DNA of 28,520 nt from a virus. The notes beneath the pieces are model-generated. The model was not told the DNA's origin, searched no databases, and was given only the letters and a program-made list of their open reading frames with translations. Of the stretch, positions 21,833 through 28,520 are shown one piece after another (within the stretch, counting starts at the first letter, position 1; every line of letters begins with the position of its first letter). The position numbers were made by a program, and so were the translations under genes. The stretch covers positions 1 through 28,520 of IMG/VR virus record IMGVR_UViG_3300046777_003459; one strand, 5' to 3'.

Positions 21833-22593
21833 GATTGAAGCTGGGCTTGTTTGGCTTTCTCGTAGCGGATGGCTCTATTCATCATCGAAAGCATTTTCTT
21901 TTTCGCCAGGTTCACAGCGAAGGATTCGGATTGGGAATCCAGTGTGTCGCGGGAATAGCCGACTTTATTGTTGAGCTTGATCTCAAAACCAAAGCCGTCG
22001 CGCTTGGCTTCGGAAACGGCTCCGCTGGCCTTGGGCATGTTGCGCTTTACCCATGCAGGGAAGCCTTTCAGCGGCTCGCGGACATCGGCCTTGCACTGCT
22101 CGGCGACGATTGCCCACCCTGCTTTCGAGATGCCGACTTTCTTCAAAGTCTCGTCGAGGTATTTTTTGTAGACTCTTTGCTGAATGACCGCGCGATCTAT
22201 GAGTCCAAGCCGGTCAGTTTTTCCGCCGGAGCGATTGGACTTGTGCCAGGCTTTTGCTTCTTCGACTCCTGAGATTTTTTTCTGGTCTTTTGTCACCCAG
22301 ACCACACCGCTTTTTTTATGAAGAAGGGCGTCGTATGACATCTCGTTGACCTCTTTCCACCAAGTAGGATTGACGATGGTGAAGATGCCGCGCAGGTCTT
22401 TGGTGACTCTTTTCTCGCCTGTCTTTTTGGAATCCGATCCGGTGCCGCGCGGGGCGGTGTATTTGGCGCACTCGATGGCGCAGAGGCGGCCGGCATTCTG
22501 CACGAGTTGGGCGACCTCCTTGCCAACGACCTCTTCGTATTTCTTCATTTTGCGAAGAAACTTTTTGTCGTCAATTTGGATCGGGTTGCCCAT
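21829..22593 (-). CDS. Tail-associated basic protein inserted before the tape measure
   Basis: A 254-aa, lysine-rich protein. The first 70 residues (KKFLRKMKKYEEVVGKEVA, CAIECAKYTAPRGTG) recall the HK97 gp10/lambda Z-type tail completion proteins, which also begin with a long helix followed by a proline-containing segment. In lambda-like phages that protein is encoded upstream of the tail tube and the tape measure directly follows the G/T genes, so its place here is unusual. It starts 4 nt after the end of the G-T reading frame. Confidence 0.5.
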   Translation of the reverse strand: MGNPIQIDDKKFLRKMKKYEEVVGKEVAQLVQNAGRLCAIECAKYTAPRGTGSDSKKTGEKRVTKDLRGIFTIVNPTWWKEVNEMSYDALLHKKSGVVWVTKDQKKISGVEEAKAWHKSNRSGGKTDRLGLIDRAVIQQRVYKKYLDETLKKVGISKAGWAIVAEQCKADVREPLKGFPAWVKRNMPKASGAVSEAKRDGFGFEIKLNNKVGYSRDTLDSQSESFAVNLAKKKMLSMMNRAIRYEKAKQAQLQS

Positions 22594-22597
22594 GGGA

Positions 22598-23223
22598 TCA
22601 GAGTTTTTGAAAGACGCTTTCTATCGCTTGGAGGGAGTCAAAAACCGCCGCCGGATCATCGCGCAGATAAACGCGAGGAATGCCGCGAGAGAATGAATCG
22701 GCGTCCAGGATTTGCAGCCCGGCAGCATAGGGGACTTCCCACATGCACTCGTGGAAGCCCCAACCGGTGACACTGGCGAGTCTGTAAACATACGAGGCGA
22801 GCCAGTTGGGGCTTGCTACTTTCCCCCGCTCGAACCGGTGGGCGCGGAGGCGTGCTGCGCGCGGGTTTCGCTGGCGTTCACCTTGTCCCATGCGGCCGAG
22901 ACCAGGCGGGAGAGTTCGTTTTGTTCCTCGAGGTCGGCGATGTTTTCAATCTGCCATTTGCGGACGGCTTTGTTGAAGGCGACGGGATCGGAATCCACGG
23001 CGAGGACATCCTCAAGAGGGGCCGAATGCGTGAAAGCGAAGGCGGCGACGAACCAGAATTCATCGCGTTTCTCGAGCATATTGGATCGGATTATGCTAAT
23101 GGTTCCAGGGACGCAGGGGCGGAGTTTGAACTTTCCCGAGGTGCGGGTGCCTTCGCGCATTCCAGCCTCGCGGAGGGCTTCGTCGTCGGTTTCGAGGTCT
23201 TGGTTTTCTTTCGTTTTTTTCAT
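22598..23223 (-). CDS. G-T tail assembly chaperone made by -1 frameshift
   Basis: Ribosomes reading the 135-aa G frame that slip back one base at GGGAAAG (22819-22825) skip the TAG at 22816-22818 and continue for 73 codons (VASPNWLASYVYRLASVTG ... QAIESVFQKL), giving a product of about 208 aa. The slip site, the stop right behind it and the following tape measure match lambda gpG/gpGT, which chaperone the tape measure. The T frame has no good start of its own. Confidence 0.85.
22816..23223 (-). CDS. G-like tail assembly chaperone
   Basis: A 135-aa acidic protein (ENQDLETDDEALREAGMREG, KWQIENIADLEEQNELSRL) ending SSGGK at a TAG. It is the unshifted product of the frameshift pair and should coat the tape measure during tail assembly. 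ATG 23223 follows an A/C-rich leader (CCAACCCAACGACAAACC). The arrangement identifies it better than the sequence does. Confidence 0.82.
   Translation of the reverse strand: MKKTKENQDLETDDEALREAGMREGTRTSGKFKLRPCVPGTISIIRSNMLEKRDEFWFVAAFAFTHSAPLEDVLAVDSDPVAFNKAVRKWQIENIADLEEQNELSRLVSAAWDKVNASETRAQHASAPTGSSGGK
22819..22825 (-). promoter_or_regulatory. GGGAAAG -1 ribosomal frameshift site
   Basis: In the G frame the codons are xxG GGA AAG followed by TAG. A one-base backward slip re-pairs both tRNAs on GGG AAA. This is the same heptamer used by lambda G-T. The stop codon directly behind it limits how far the unshifted ribosome goes. Confidence 0.88.
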
Positions 23224-23241
23224 GGTTTGTCGTTGGGTTGG

Positions 23242-23631
23242 TTAGATGAATTTCGCAAAGCGCGCCTTGTCCTCGGCCGTGGCGTTTTCGCTGATGGAAA
23301 TGATCTTTCCGTTTCGCTCGAAAACGATCTGGCGGGGGGTTTGCTTAACGACGCTGACGAGTTCGTCGCGGTTTTTGAGGACGGCGAGCATGTAGGCCAC
23401 GGGCGAGTCGGGCTGGGCGGCGACGAATTCCTCGCCTTTGGCGAAGGAGCGCATGACATCGTCGGCGCGCTGGCCGGTGGGGGAGTCGGCGAGGAAGTGG
23501 AAGACGGTGCTCTCGTCGCCGGATTCGCGTTTGATGCGTGTTGCTGGGCGGGAGGGGTTCTCGAACTCGAATCCTAGGGTGGCCAAGATGGCGGCGAGCT
23601 TGAGGTCGCGGGTGGAAAAGACGGCTTTCAT
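23242..23631 (-). CDS. Hypothetical protein between tube and chaperone genes
   Basis: A 129-aa protein (FSTRDLKLAAILATLGFEFE, RADDVMRSFAKGEEFVAAQP, IVFERNGKIISISENATAED). No family is recognised. It is an insertion relative to lambda order and may be an assembly factor. It is preceded by a long GC hairpin and a leader with few T residues, and it ends 18 nt before the G start. Confidence 0.55.
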   Translation of the reverse strand: MKAVFSTRDLKLAAILATLGFEFENPSRPATRIKRESGDESTVFHFLADSPTGQRADDVMRSFAKGEEFVAAQPDSPVAYMLAVLKNRDELVSVVKQTPRQIVFERNGKIISISENATAEDKARFAKFI

Positions 23632-23655
23632 TTGTCGTGGGATTTCTCGTGGGGT

Positions 23656-23694
23656 GCCCTGCCGGGGAGCCGCGTGGCGACTGCCCCGGCGGGC
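23656..23694 (-). other. GC-rich stem-loop between tube and next gene
   Basis: GCCCTGCCGGGG (23656-23667) pairs with CCCCGGCGGGC (23684-23694) around a 16-nt loop, with one internal mismatch. There is no T-run, so an RNA stability or processing element is more likely than a terminator. A similar hairpin lies at 13679-13703. Confidence 0.5.
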
Positions 23695-23706
23695 GGCGTT
23701 GGGGAA

Positions 23707-24075
23707 TTAGGAAGCGGTCATCGTGGCCGAGTAGCTGCGGGCGGTGAGGCTCACAGTCTCGAACTGCTCGGCGGCGAAGTTCGTTGTGAGTCCAGTGACG
23801 ATGGTCGTAGCGCCAAGCGTGACGCTCGCGGGCATCGTGATAGCGAGGGCGTCGCCAACATCGGCGGAGAAACTGCCGGTGCGCATGCCTTCGATGCTGA
23901 TTTCTTTGATGACTTCGGAGACTGCCACCGCGACCACGCCACCCTGTGAGTCCTTCACCTCGGAAAGCGAGGCTGTGTCATTCACAGAAAATGAGGTGCA
24001 GATGAGTCCGGAGACGGTTGGTGTGCCGTAAGTGGCCGAAGAAACGGCCGATGAGCGATAGAGTGTGGCTGCCAT
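23707..24075 (-). CDS. Major tail tube protein
   Basis: A 122-aa, beta-rich, serine/threonine/valine-rich protein (SVNDTASLSEVKDSQGGVVA, SVTLGATTIVTGL) with the size and composition of siphovirus tube subunits. The position after the tail terminator and before the chaperones fits. An A/C-rich leader (AACCACCAACACACACT) precedes ATG 24075, consistent with high expression. It lacks the C-terminal Ig domain of lambda gpV. Confidence 0.75.
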   Translation of the reverse strand: MAATLYRSSAVSSATYGTPTVSGLICTSFSVNDTASLSEVKDSQGGVVAVAVSEVIKEISIEGMRTGSFSADVGDALAITMPASVTLGATTIVTGLTTNFAAEQFETVSLTARSYSATMTAS

Positions 24076-24122
24076 AGTGTGTGTTGGTGGTTGGGTTGCG
24101 GGTTACGGGAGAGGGGCGGTTG

Positions 24123-24530
24123 TCAAATCGACGACTCGACGAGGCCGAGGGTGAGTTGCGCGGTGGTGATCCAGCGGCCGTCTTGCTGGCTCTCGCTCCA
24201 GGTGCGGAGGTCGGCCCCGGCGAGGGTGAGCGGCGCGGCGAAGGAGGCGGCGAGTTGGTCGGCGGCGAGGAGGGAGGTTTTGAGCGAGGCGGCGAGGGCG
24301 GCGTGGGTCTCGAGCGCGGCCTCGACGACGCTCGGAGTGGCGAGGACGATGGAGGCGCTGACTTTGTAGAGTCCGCGCACGATGGCCTCGGTGCTCTCGA
24401 CGCCGACGATGAGGACGGGCTGGTCGTTTGGGATCGGGTCGGAGGATTGGCCGGTGTGGACGGGGATGCCGTCAAAGGCGGGCTGGCTGCGGAGCCAGGC
24501 GGCGAGGGAGGTTTCGACTTCTAAATTCAT
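24123..24530 (-). CDS. Tail terminator / minor tail protein
   Basis: A 135-aa protein with the usual start of tail terminators: an N-terminal helix (VETSLAAWLRSQPAFDGIPV), a central strand (QPVLIVGVES), helices and a C-terminal strand pair (TAQLTLGLVES). It would cap the tail tube for head joining, like lambda gpU. The start overlaps the connector stop (ATGA). Confidence 0.7.
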   Translation of the reverse strand: MNLEVETSLAAWLRSQPAFDGIPVHTGQSSDPIPNDQPVLIVGVESTEAIVRGLYKVSASIVLATPSVVEAALETHAALAASLKTSLLAADQLAASFAAPLTLAGADLRTWSESQQDGRWITTAQLTLGLVESSI

Positions 24531-24853
24531 TGACCACCTCCGGCGGGGCTGACGGTGGCGGTGAACTCGGCGGGGTTGTTGAGCGATTCGCCGACTTGCT
24601 GGACGAGGTAGGACCGGCCGTGGAAATGGATCGATTCGCCTCGGCGTGGGGCGCTCTCAAGGTCGCTGGCTTGAAAGCGGACGGTGAATTCGCCGCCCTG
24701 GCGGAGGCCGCCGCTTTCAAGATCGAAGGAGACGGCGACGGGCGAGATGCAGGCGCGGAGATCCTGCGCGCGGAATTTTACCGGAATGCCGAGGAGCGAA
24801 TTGCGCGCGGAGGCAGCGAGGGTTTCAAGGCGGGATTTTTGCGACGGCGACAC
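24527..24853 (-). CDS. Head-tail connector, FII-like
   Basis: A 108-aa protein. The strand pattern and the ending (PRRGESIHFHGRSYLVQQV, FTATVSP) resemble lambda gpFII in layout and length (108 against 117 aa): a threshold-like R-x-G-D/E-x-I segment followed by a W/V-x-V strand. It starts with GTG at 24853, just after a terminator and a TTTTTGACA motif. It would stop up the head and dock the tail. Confidence 0.65.
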   Translation of the reverse strand: MSPSQKSRLETLAASARNSLLGIPVKFRAQDLRACISPVAVSFDLESGGLRQGGEFTVRFQASDLESAPRRGESIHFHGRSYLVQQVGESLNNPAEFTATVSPAGGGQ

Positions 24854-24870
24854 GCTTCTCGCGCCGTGTC

Positions 24871-24912
24871 AAAAAGCAGAACGCCCCGCCGGGAGTGAGA
24901 ACCGGCGAGGCG
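24871..24912 (-). terminator. Intrinsic terminator after the major capsid gene
   Basis: CGCCTCGCCGG (24902-24912) and CCGGCGGGGCG (24882-24892) form an 11-bp stem (one G-T pair) followed on the minus strand by TTCTGCTTTTT. A partial stop here would set a higher level for head than for tail transcripts. Confidence 0.85.
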
Positions 24913-24944
24913 TTTGCGGGCTGGCGTTGTCGGGTGTCGGGTAA

Positions 24945-25790
24945 TTAGTCGACCATCAGGGCCATCGTGCCTGCTGTGAGGCCGGGGGCTGCACCGAACA
25001 TGACCTCGAGGGTCGCGATGTCGGAACGCACGGAGGTGTCGTGGTGCATGGTGAAGGTGACGGTGAGGCCGCCGAGCTGCTCGAGCACGATGTTTTGCAC
25101 TTCGTAGCTGTTCGAGTTGAGCGCGGGCGCGGCGGCTGCCATGACGAGCGCGTCTTCGGAGCAAGCAAAGCCGTAGAGGCCGGACTCGCCGCTGAATGCC
25201 GAGGCGTAGTGCACGCCGTTCTCGAAGCCGTATGCTCCCTCGCCGAGATTGAGCGATTGGCTCGAGGTCGGGATGAGTTGGCTATACACTTCGGGCGAGA
25301 CCACAAGGCCCTTGCGAGCGCTTTTGTGGACGGCGGCCCAGAGTTTTGGCAGGTCTCCGCTGGTGGGAGTGACAGTGTTTGGTGCCGAGGTAACGGTCGC
25401 TGCGCCGAAGTTGGCAACGGTGATGGGAGTTGTTACCAAGGCCCAGATTTTGTCAGCCAGGGCATCCGCATTGACTTTGGCGATGCGGTCGAGGCGATGG
25501 CCGTTTTTCATGTCCTCATAGCTGAGGCCGAAGGGTTGATAGATATGCTGAAGCGTGACCGAGGCTTTGCCAACGGTGCTGCCGCCGATCGAGTTGAAAG
25601 TCGTGGGATTGACTTGAGTGGTGGATCCTGCGGTAGCGATTCCGACGAGGACGGTTTCGCCGGGTTTCTTCACATCGCTCGAGTAATCGGAGGCGAAGAG
25701 AGAAAGCGCGGCGAGGCGCTTGCTGAGGACGGTTTTGGTTTGGGCGGAGATTGAGTCCGCAACCAGACTTGAATCAAATGTATTGGGCAT
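24945..25790 (-). CDS. Major capsid protein
   Basis: A 281-aa protein after the scaffold and before a terminator, the place of lambda gpE. The features fit an HK97-fold coat: a helical start (SSLVADSISAQTKTVLSKRL), a strand-rich middle (PGETVLVGIATAGSTTQV, ASVTLQHIYQPFGLSYED), a conserved-looking KIWALVTTPIT helix and a C-terminal strand core (TVTFTMHHDTSVRSDIATLE). It lies after a long T-free A/C leader (ACAACCACCACCAAA) and no Shine-Dalgarno. Confidence 0.85.
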   Translation of the reverse strand: MPNTFDSSLVADSISAQTKTVLSKRLAALSLFASDYSSDVKKPGETVLVGIATAGSTTQVNPTTFNSIGGSTVGKASVTLQHIYQPFGLSYEDMKNGHRLDRIAKVNADALADKIWALVTTPITVANFGAATVTSAPNTVTPTSGDLPKLWAAVHKSARKGLVVSPEVYSQLIPTSSQSLNLGEGAYGFENGVHYASAFSGESGLYGFACSEDALVMAAAAPALNSNSYEVQNIVLEQLGGLTVTFTMHHDTSVRSDIATLEVMFGAAPGLTAGTMALMVD

Positions 25791-25832
25791 TTTGGTGGTG
25801 GTTGTTTGGGTTGGTTTCGGGTTCTCCGCTGC

Positions 25833-26351
25833 TTACGCTTTGGAAATGGTGTTGCGGTGCTCCCAGAGGAGCGCCTTGTGCTTGGCGAAAAGGGCGGAAG
25901 CGGCTTTGCGGTCACCGGCTTCCACGGCCGCGAGGTATTCGGCGACCGGGTCGCTCGAGGCGTCGCTGTGCGGCTGGATAATGGGGACGACTTGCGCGGC
26001 GTGGAGGCCGAGGCTGCGCTCGAGGCGGGCGAGGGCTTCGCGTTCGGCATCGAGCTCGGACTTGATGGCCGAGACTTTGGATTGGAAAGCGGAGAGTTCG
26101 GCGCGGAGGGAATCGCGCTCGGCGATGGCGGCGTTGTATTTCGCCAGGATGGAGTCGGCGGCGGCGATCTTGGCGACGGGCGCGGCGGGTTGCTCGGGGG
26201 CGAGCTCGACGATTTCCTCGGGGGTTTCTTCGGCGAGGATTTCGGTGGCGGGCTCCTCGGCGGGTTGCTCGACGGGAGCGGATTCGCTGACGACGGTGGC
26301 AGCGGCGATCTCCTCGAGGGGAGCTTCTGGGTTTTCGTTTTCGATTTCCAT
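25833..26351 (-). CDS. Nested scaffold protein (internal in-frame start)
   Basis: The last 172 codons of the protease gene can be made separately from ATG 26351. The product starts MEIENENPEAPLEE, is rich in Glu/Pro/Ala, and has a coiled-coil middle (ERDSLRAELSAFQSKVSAIK) and a short C-terminal helix, matching the lambda Nu3 scaffold plan. The internal start is preceded by CACCCACCCACCCGCAA, the same A/C-rich leader type as in front of other structural genes. Confidence 0.65.
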   Translation of the reverse strand: MEIENENPEAPLEEIAAATVVSESAPVEQPAEEPATEILAEETPEEIVELAPEQPAAPVAKIAAADSILAKYNAAIAERDSLRAELSAFQSKVSAIKSELDAEREALARLERSLGLHAAQVVPIIQPHSDASSDPVAEYLAAVEAGDRKAASALFAKHKALLWEHRNTISKA

Positions 26352-26969
26352 TTGCGGGTGGGTGGGTGTCAAAAGTGCGGCGGGGGCGTGGCGGAATTTG
26401 GCGAGTCGGTCGAAGCGGGTAGCGCTGGCGGCGAGGTCGAGCCGGTCGGTGACTTCATCGACAAATCCGTAGGCTTGGGCTTCGGCGGCGGTGAACCAGG
26501 TCTCGGCATCCATCCACTGGCCGATTTGCTCGGGGGATTGGCCGGTCTTGGCGGAGTAGGCGTTGACCATGTTGCCACGGATCCGGTCGAGGAGTTCGGC
26601 TTGTTTGCGGAGTTCCTCGGCATCGCCCATGGCGGCTCCCCAGGGATTGTGGATCATGTAGAATCCATTCTCGGCCATCTTGACGGGGCGGCCGGAGAGG
26701 CTGATGAGGGTGGCCATGCTGGCGGCGATGCCCTCGATCTGGACCTCGACATTGCCGCGACGGCTTAGCGCAGTGGCGATGGCGTTGCCGTCGAAGACTT
26801 CTCCGCCGGGGCTGTGGATGCGGAGGATGATCTTGTGATCGGCGGGGATTTTTTGGAGGTCGGCGATGAACTGGTCGGCGCTGACGCCAAAACCGCCGAT
26901 CTCGTCGAAAATGGTGACTTCGGTTTCGAGCTGGGCGGCTTTTGCAGATAGGGCATACCAGTTTTTCAT
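25833..26969 (-). CDS. ClpP/S49-like prohead protease with C-terminal scaffold
   Basis: A 378-aa protein. Residues 1-190 are a ClpP-type serine protease: IHSPGGEVFDG (51-61), nucleophile Ser84 in GIAASMA, His107 in YMIHNPWG and an acidic residue near 154 (WMDAET). It should trim scaffold and capsid during head maturation, as lambda gpC does. Residues 207-378 are the scaffold domain. ATG 26969 overlaps the stop of a possible 61-aa frame (ATGA). Confidence 0.9.
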   Translation of the reverse strand: MKNWYALSAKAAQLETEVTIFDEIGGFGVSADQFIADLQKIPADHKIILRIHSPGGEVFDGNAIATALSRRGNVEVQIEGIAASMATLISLSGRPVKMAENGFYMIHNPWGAAMGDAEELRKQAELLDRIRGNMVNAYSAKTGQSPEQIGQWMDAETWFTAAEAQAYGFVDEVTDRLDLAASATRFDRLAKFRHAPAALLTPTHPQMEIENENPEAPLEEIAAATVVSESAPVEQPAEEPATEILAEETPEEIVELAPEQPAAPVAKIAAADSILAKYNAAIAERDSLRAELSAFQSKVSAIKSELDAEREALARLERSLGLHAAQVVPIIQPHSDASSDPVAEYLAAVEAGDRKAASALFAKHKALLWEHRNTISKA

Positions 26970-27151
26970 TTCGAGGGGCGGGGGTTTGTCAAAGCGGAGC
27001 CGAGCCAGAGTTGGGAATGGTGGGGAGGTTTTGGTGGTGGCGGCGCGGCCTGCGGGGGTACGGGCAGGAGGGGGCGGTGGAATTTCTCGCGCAACGCATT
27101 CAGGAACGCGATGTGATCAGGCGGTGGGTGGAGCAGGCTGGGCCGTGGCAT
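26966..27151 (-). CDS. Possible 61-aa proline-rich linker protein
   Basis: An overlapping frame bridges portal and protease, with an ATG inside the portal end and a stop overlapping the protease start (ATGA). The segment after the portal (DHIAFLNALREKFHRPLLPV) looks protein-like and the rest is proline-rich. Its ATGA junction is the main support. It may be only a gap filler; confidence is low. Confidence 0.35.
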   Translation of the reverse strand: MPRPSLLHPPPDHIAFLNALREKFHRPLLPVPPQAAPPPPKPPHHSQLWLGSALTNPRPSK

Positions 27152-28520
27152 GGCTTGGGAAGACTTCTGCGGGGTTTAGACCGAGGGCGGCGCATTTATC
27201 CTGGCGGCGGAGGTAGCCGGTGATGATGGCATCCTCGGTCTCATTGGCATCGAGGCCGTGGATGTCGCAGTAGTATTCCCAGCTCATGTAACCGCTATCA
27301 AGGAGCTGGGCGTAGAGGCGGCCGTCGCGGCCGTTATCGACCGTGATTTTTTTCGGAGCGCGGAAGGAGCAGCGCCACCAATCTTCTCCAGGGTATGGGA
27401 GGCGACCGGCTTGGATCTCGTGCCAGACCCAGTATTTCCAAAACGGCCTACAAAATTGATCGACGAGCATTTGCTGGAGGCGCTCCAAGAAATTCTGCGC
27501 GACCTCGAGGACGCCACGGAACTCGGTGCCTGCGCTGCCGGTATCGAGCATGATGGCGGCGGGCGGGAGGCCGATGCCTCGGGCGATCTCGCCCATGATG
27601 GTTTTGATGAATGGCTCGAAGGCAGTGCCGGGGTGTTCGTTTTTGAAACTCTGGATGGACTCGCCTGGCTTGAGCTTGGGAATGAGGGTGCCGTTGTGCA
27701 GCGTCTCGATGGAGAGGTCTTGGGCGGGGGTATCGGCGGTGGAGCCGGTGCTGAGACCGCCGCCGAGGCGGATGGCTTCGGAGGAGGTGATGGCGAATGC
27801 GATCTGGGCTCCGGCTTTGGCGCTGCCTTTTTCGTAGGCCAAATACTCGAGCAGGTCGTGGCAGTTGATGATGGCGTTGTGAAGCCAGGATATTCCGCGC
27901 GGGTAGCCGTGGCGGCGGATGTGCCGGAAGTGGAGCATGTCGCTGGCGGGGACATCGGTGTATTTCCCGGCCGAGCGGTCGGTGATGACGCGGTAGGAGC
28001 GGGGCGCGCCGAATGGATCGAGGAGGACGCCATCGAAGGCGTATTGGCTGGAGTCGGCCGTGGAGCCGATGGCCTCGCCGCCGATGAAGCGCACGCGGGC
28101 GGCTCCGGATTCGGTGGTGAGGAATTGGGCGAAGAAGTCGCCATCGACCGCGACCTGGCGGATGATGAGGGACTGCGCGCCGTAGAAATTCACCTGGGCG
28201 GAGGAGTCGAAGGCCCACGCTTCGGCGCAGGCCCGATCTTGAAAGGCTTGCTCGGCGAGGCGGTTCCACTCGGGATTTGCCGTGAGGGGCTTGGGCTTGA
28301 TTCCGGTGCCGACGGCGCGCTGCGCCAAATGCTCGATGAGGTAGGAGGCGACGCCGAGGTTATTGTAAAGCCAGCGGGCTTTTTTGAGGAGAGCGGTGCG
28401 GGTGTGGGGTGGGGTCTCGCGCTTGGGCTCGACGGTATTCAAAAGAATGAGGCCGCGATCTTTTGAATGCTCGGCGGCCTCGAAGGCGGCGGCGCGGGGG
28501 GAGGTTTTGGCGGGGCGGCC
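27117..28520 (-). CDS. Portal protein, lambda gpB-like (5' end outside window)
   Basis: 467 residues are visible; the frame stays open through the right edge, so the start lies beyond 28520. A TTG at 28442 is only an internal codon. The sequence matches the lambda gpB portal type: an N-terminal AFEAAEHSKDRG, ARWLYNNLGVASYLIEHLA, then SDMLHFRHIRRHGYPRGISW, IARGIGLPPAAIMLD and a C-terminal PYPGEDWWRCSF with DNGRDGRLYAQLLDSGYMSW. It forms the dodecameric DNA entry ring of the head. Confidence 0.92.
   Translation of the reverse strand, partial: GRPAKTSPRAAAFEAAEHSKDRGLILLNTVEPKRETPPHTRTALLKKARWLYNNLGVASYLIEHLAQRAVGTGIKPKPLTANPEWNRLAEQAFQDRACAEAWAFDSSAQVNFYGAQSLIIRQVAVDGDFFAQFLTTESGAARVRFIGGEAIGSTADSSQYAFDGVLLDPFGAPRSYRVITDRSAGKYTDVPASDMLHFRHIRRHGYPRGISWLHNAIINCHDLLEYLAYEKGSAKAGAQIAFAITSSEAIRLGGGLSTGSTADTPAQDLSIETLHNGTLIPKLKPGESIQSFKNEHPGTAFEPFIKTIMGEIARGIGLPPAAIMLDTGSAGTEFRGVLEVAQNFLERLQQMLVDQFCRPFWKYWVWHEIQAGRLPYPGEDWWRCSFRAPKKITVDNGRDGRLYAQLLDSGYMSWEYYCDIHGLDANETEDAIITGYLRRQDKCAALGLNPAEVFPSHATAQPAPPTA

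Noticed and set aside
28440-28442. TTG as the portal start codon
   Set aside because: The frame continues upstream to the window edge with portal-like sequence (AFEAAEHSKDRG), so the gene is cut by the window.
25806-28466. Long plus-strand open frames opposite protease and portal
   Set aside because: Glycine/valine-rich mirror frames of GC-rich genes; the minus-strand products are recognisable phage proteins.

Overview
The window is almost entirely the genome of a temperate, lambda-like siphovirus: long non-contractile tail genes, a tyrosine integrase and a complete attachment site. GC is high, roughly 60%. The host is probably Gram-negative, because there is a candidate lipoprotein/inner-membrane spanin pair. 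Many starts lack a Shine-Dalgarno sequence and have A-rich or A/C-rich leaders instead. Copies of a CACGGAG/CACAGAG intergenic repeat, common in several environmental phyla, are present. I lean towards a Verrucomicrobiota/PVC-type host, but this is inference from style, not proof.

Layout, read in the transcription direction of the minus strand (right to left). The head module is portal (running off the right edge), ClpP-like prohead protease with a nested scaffold, major capsid and terminator. The connector and tail module is an FII-like connector, tail terminator, tail tube, an unknown gene, G and G-T tail chaperones made by a -1 frameshift at GGGAAAG, an unknown basic protein and the tape measure. 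Then come small tail-tip genes and five consecutive fibre or adhesin genes (683, 217, 287, 151 and 1080 aa). The lysis cassette has a coiled-coil membrane protein, a 57-aa holin, a lipoprotein, a 49-aa lysine-rich protein and an M15 peptidase. All of these are tightly packed with stop/start overlaps.

From 7.96 to 8.06 kb, two ribbon-helix-helix-like genes face away from each other across a short region full of inverted repeats, which is a likely genetic switch. The minus-strand arm is the early operon: about a dozen small genes ending in an excisionase-like protein whose 3' end overlaps the integrase antisense. The plus-strand arm carries the second regulator and a DUF4177-like protein, and it converges on the lysis genes.

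The integrase (plus strand) lies beside a 45-nt tRNA-Val(GAC) 3' end flanked on both sides by AGTGTTACA/AGTGTGACA repeats, so it looks like an intact attP. On its other side lie an archaeo-eukaryotic-type primase and an AAA+ helicase, then a terminator and an array of ACCTATGC repeats that may be an origin. An intact attP inside the gene map suggests a free or circular phage form rather than an integrated prophage. It also means integration would separate primase-helicase from the early operon.
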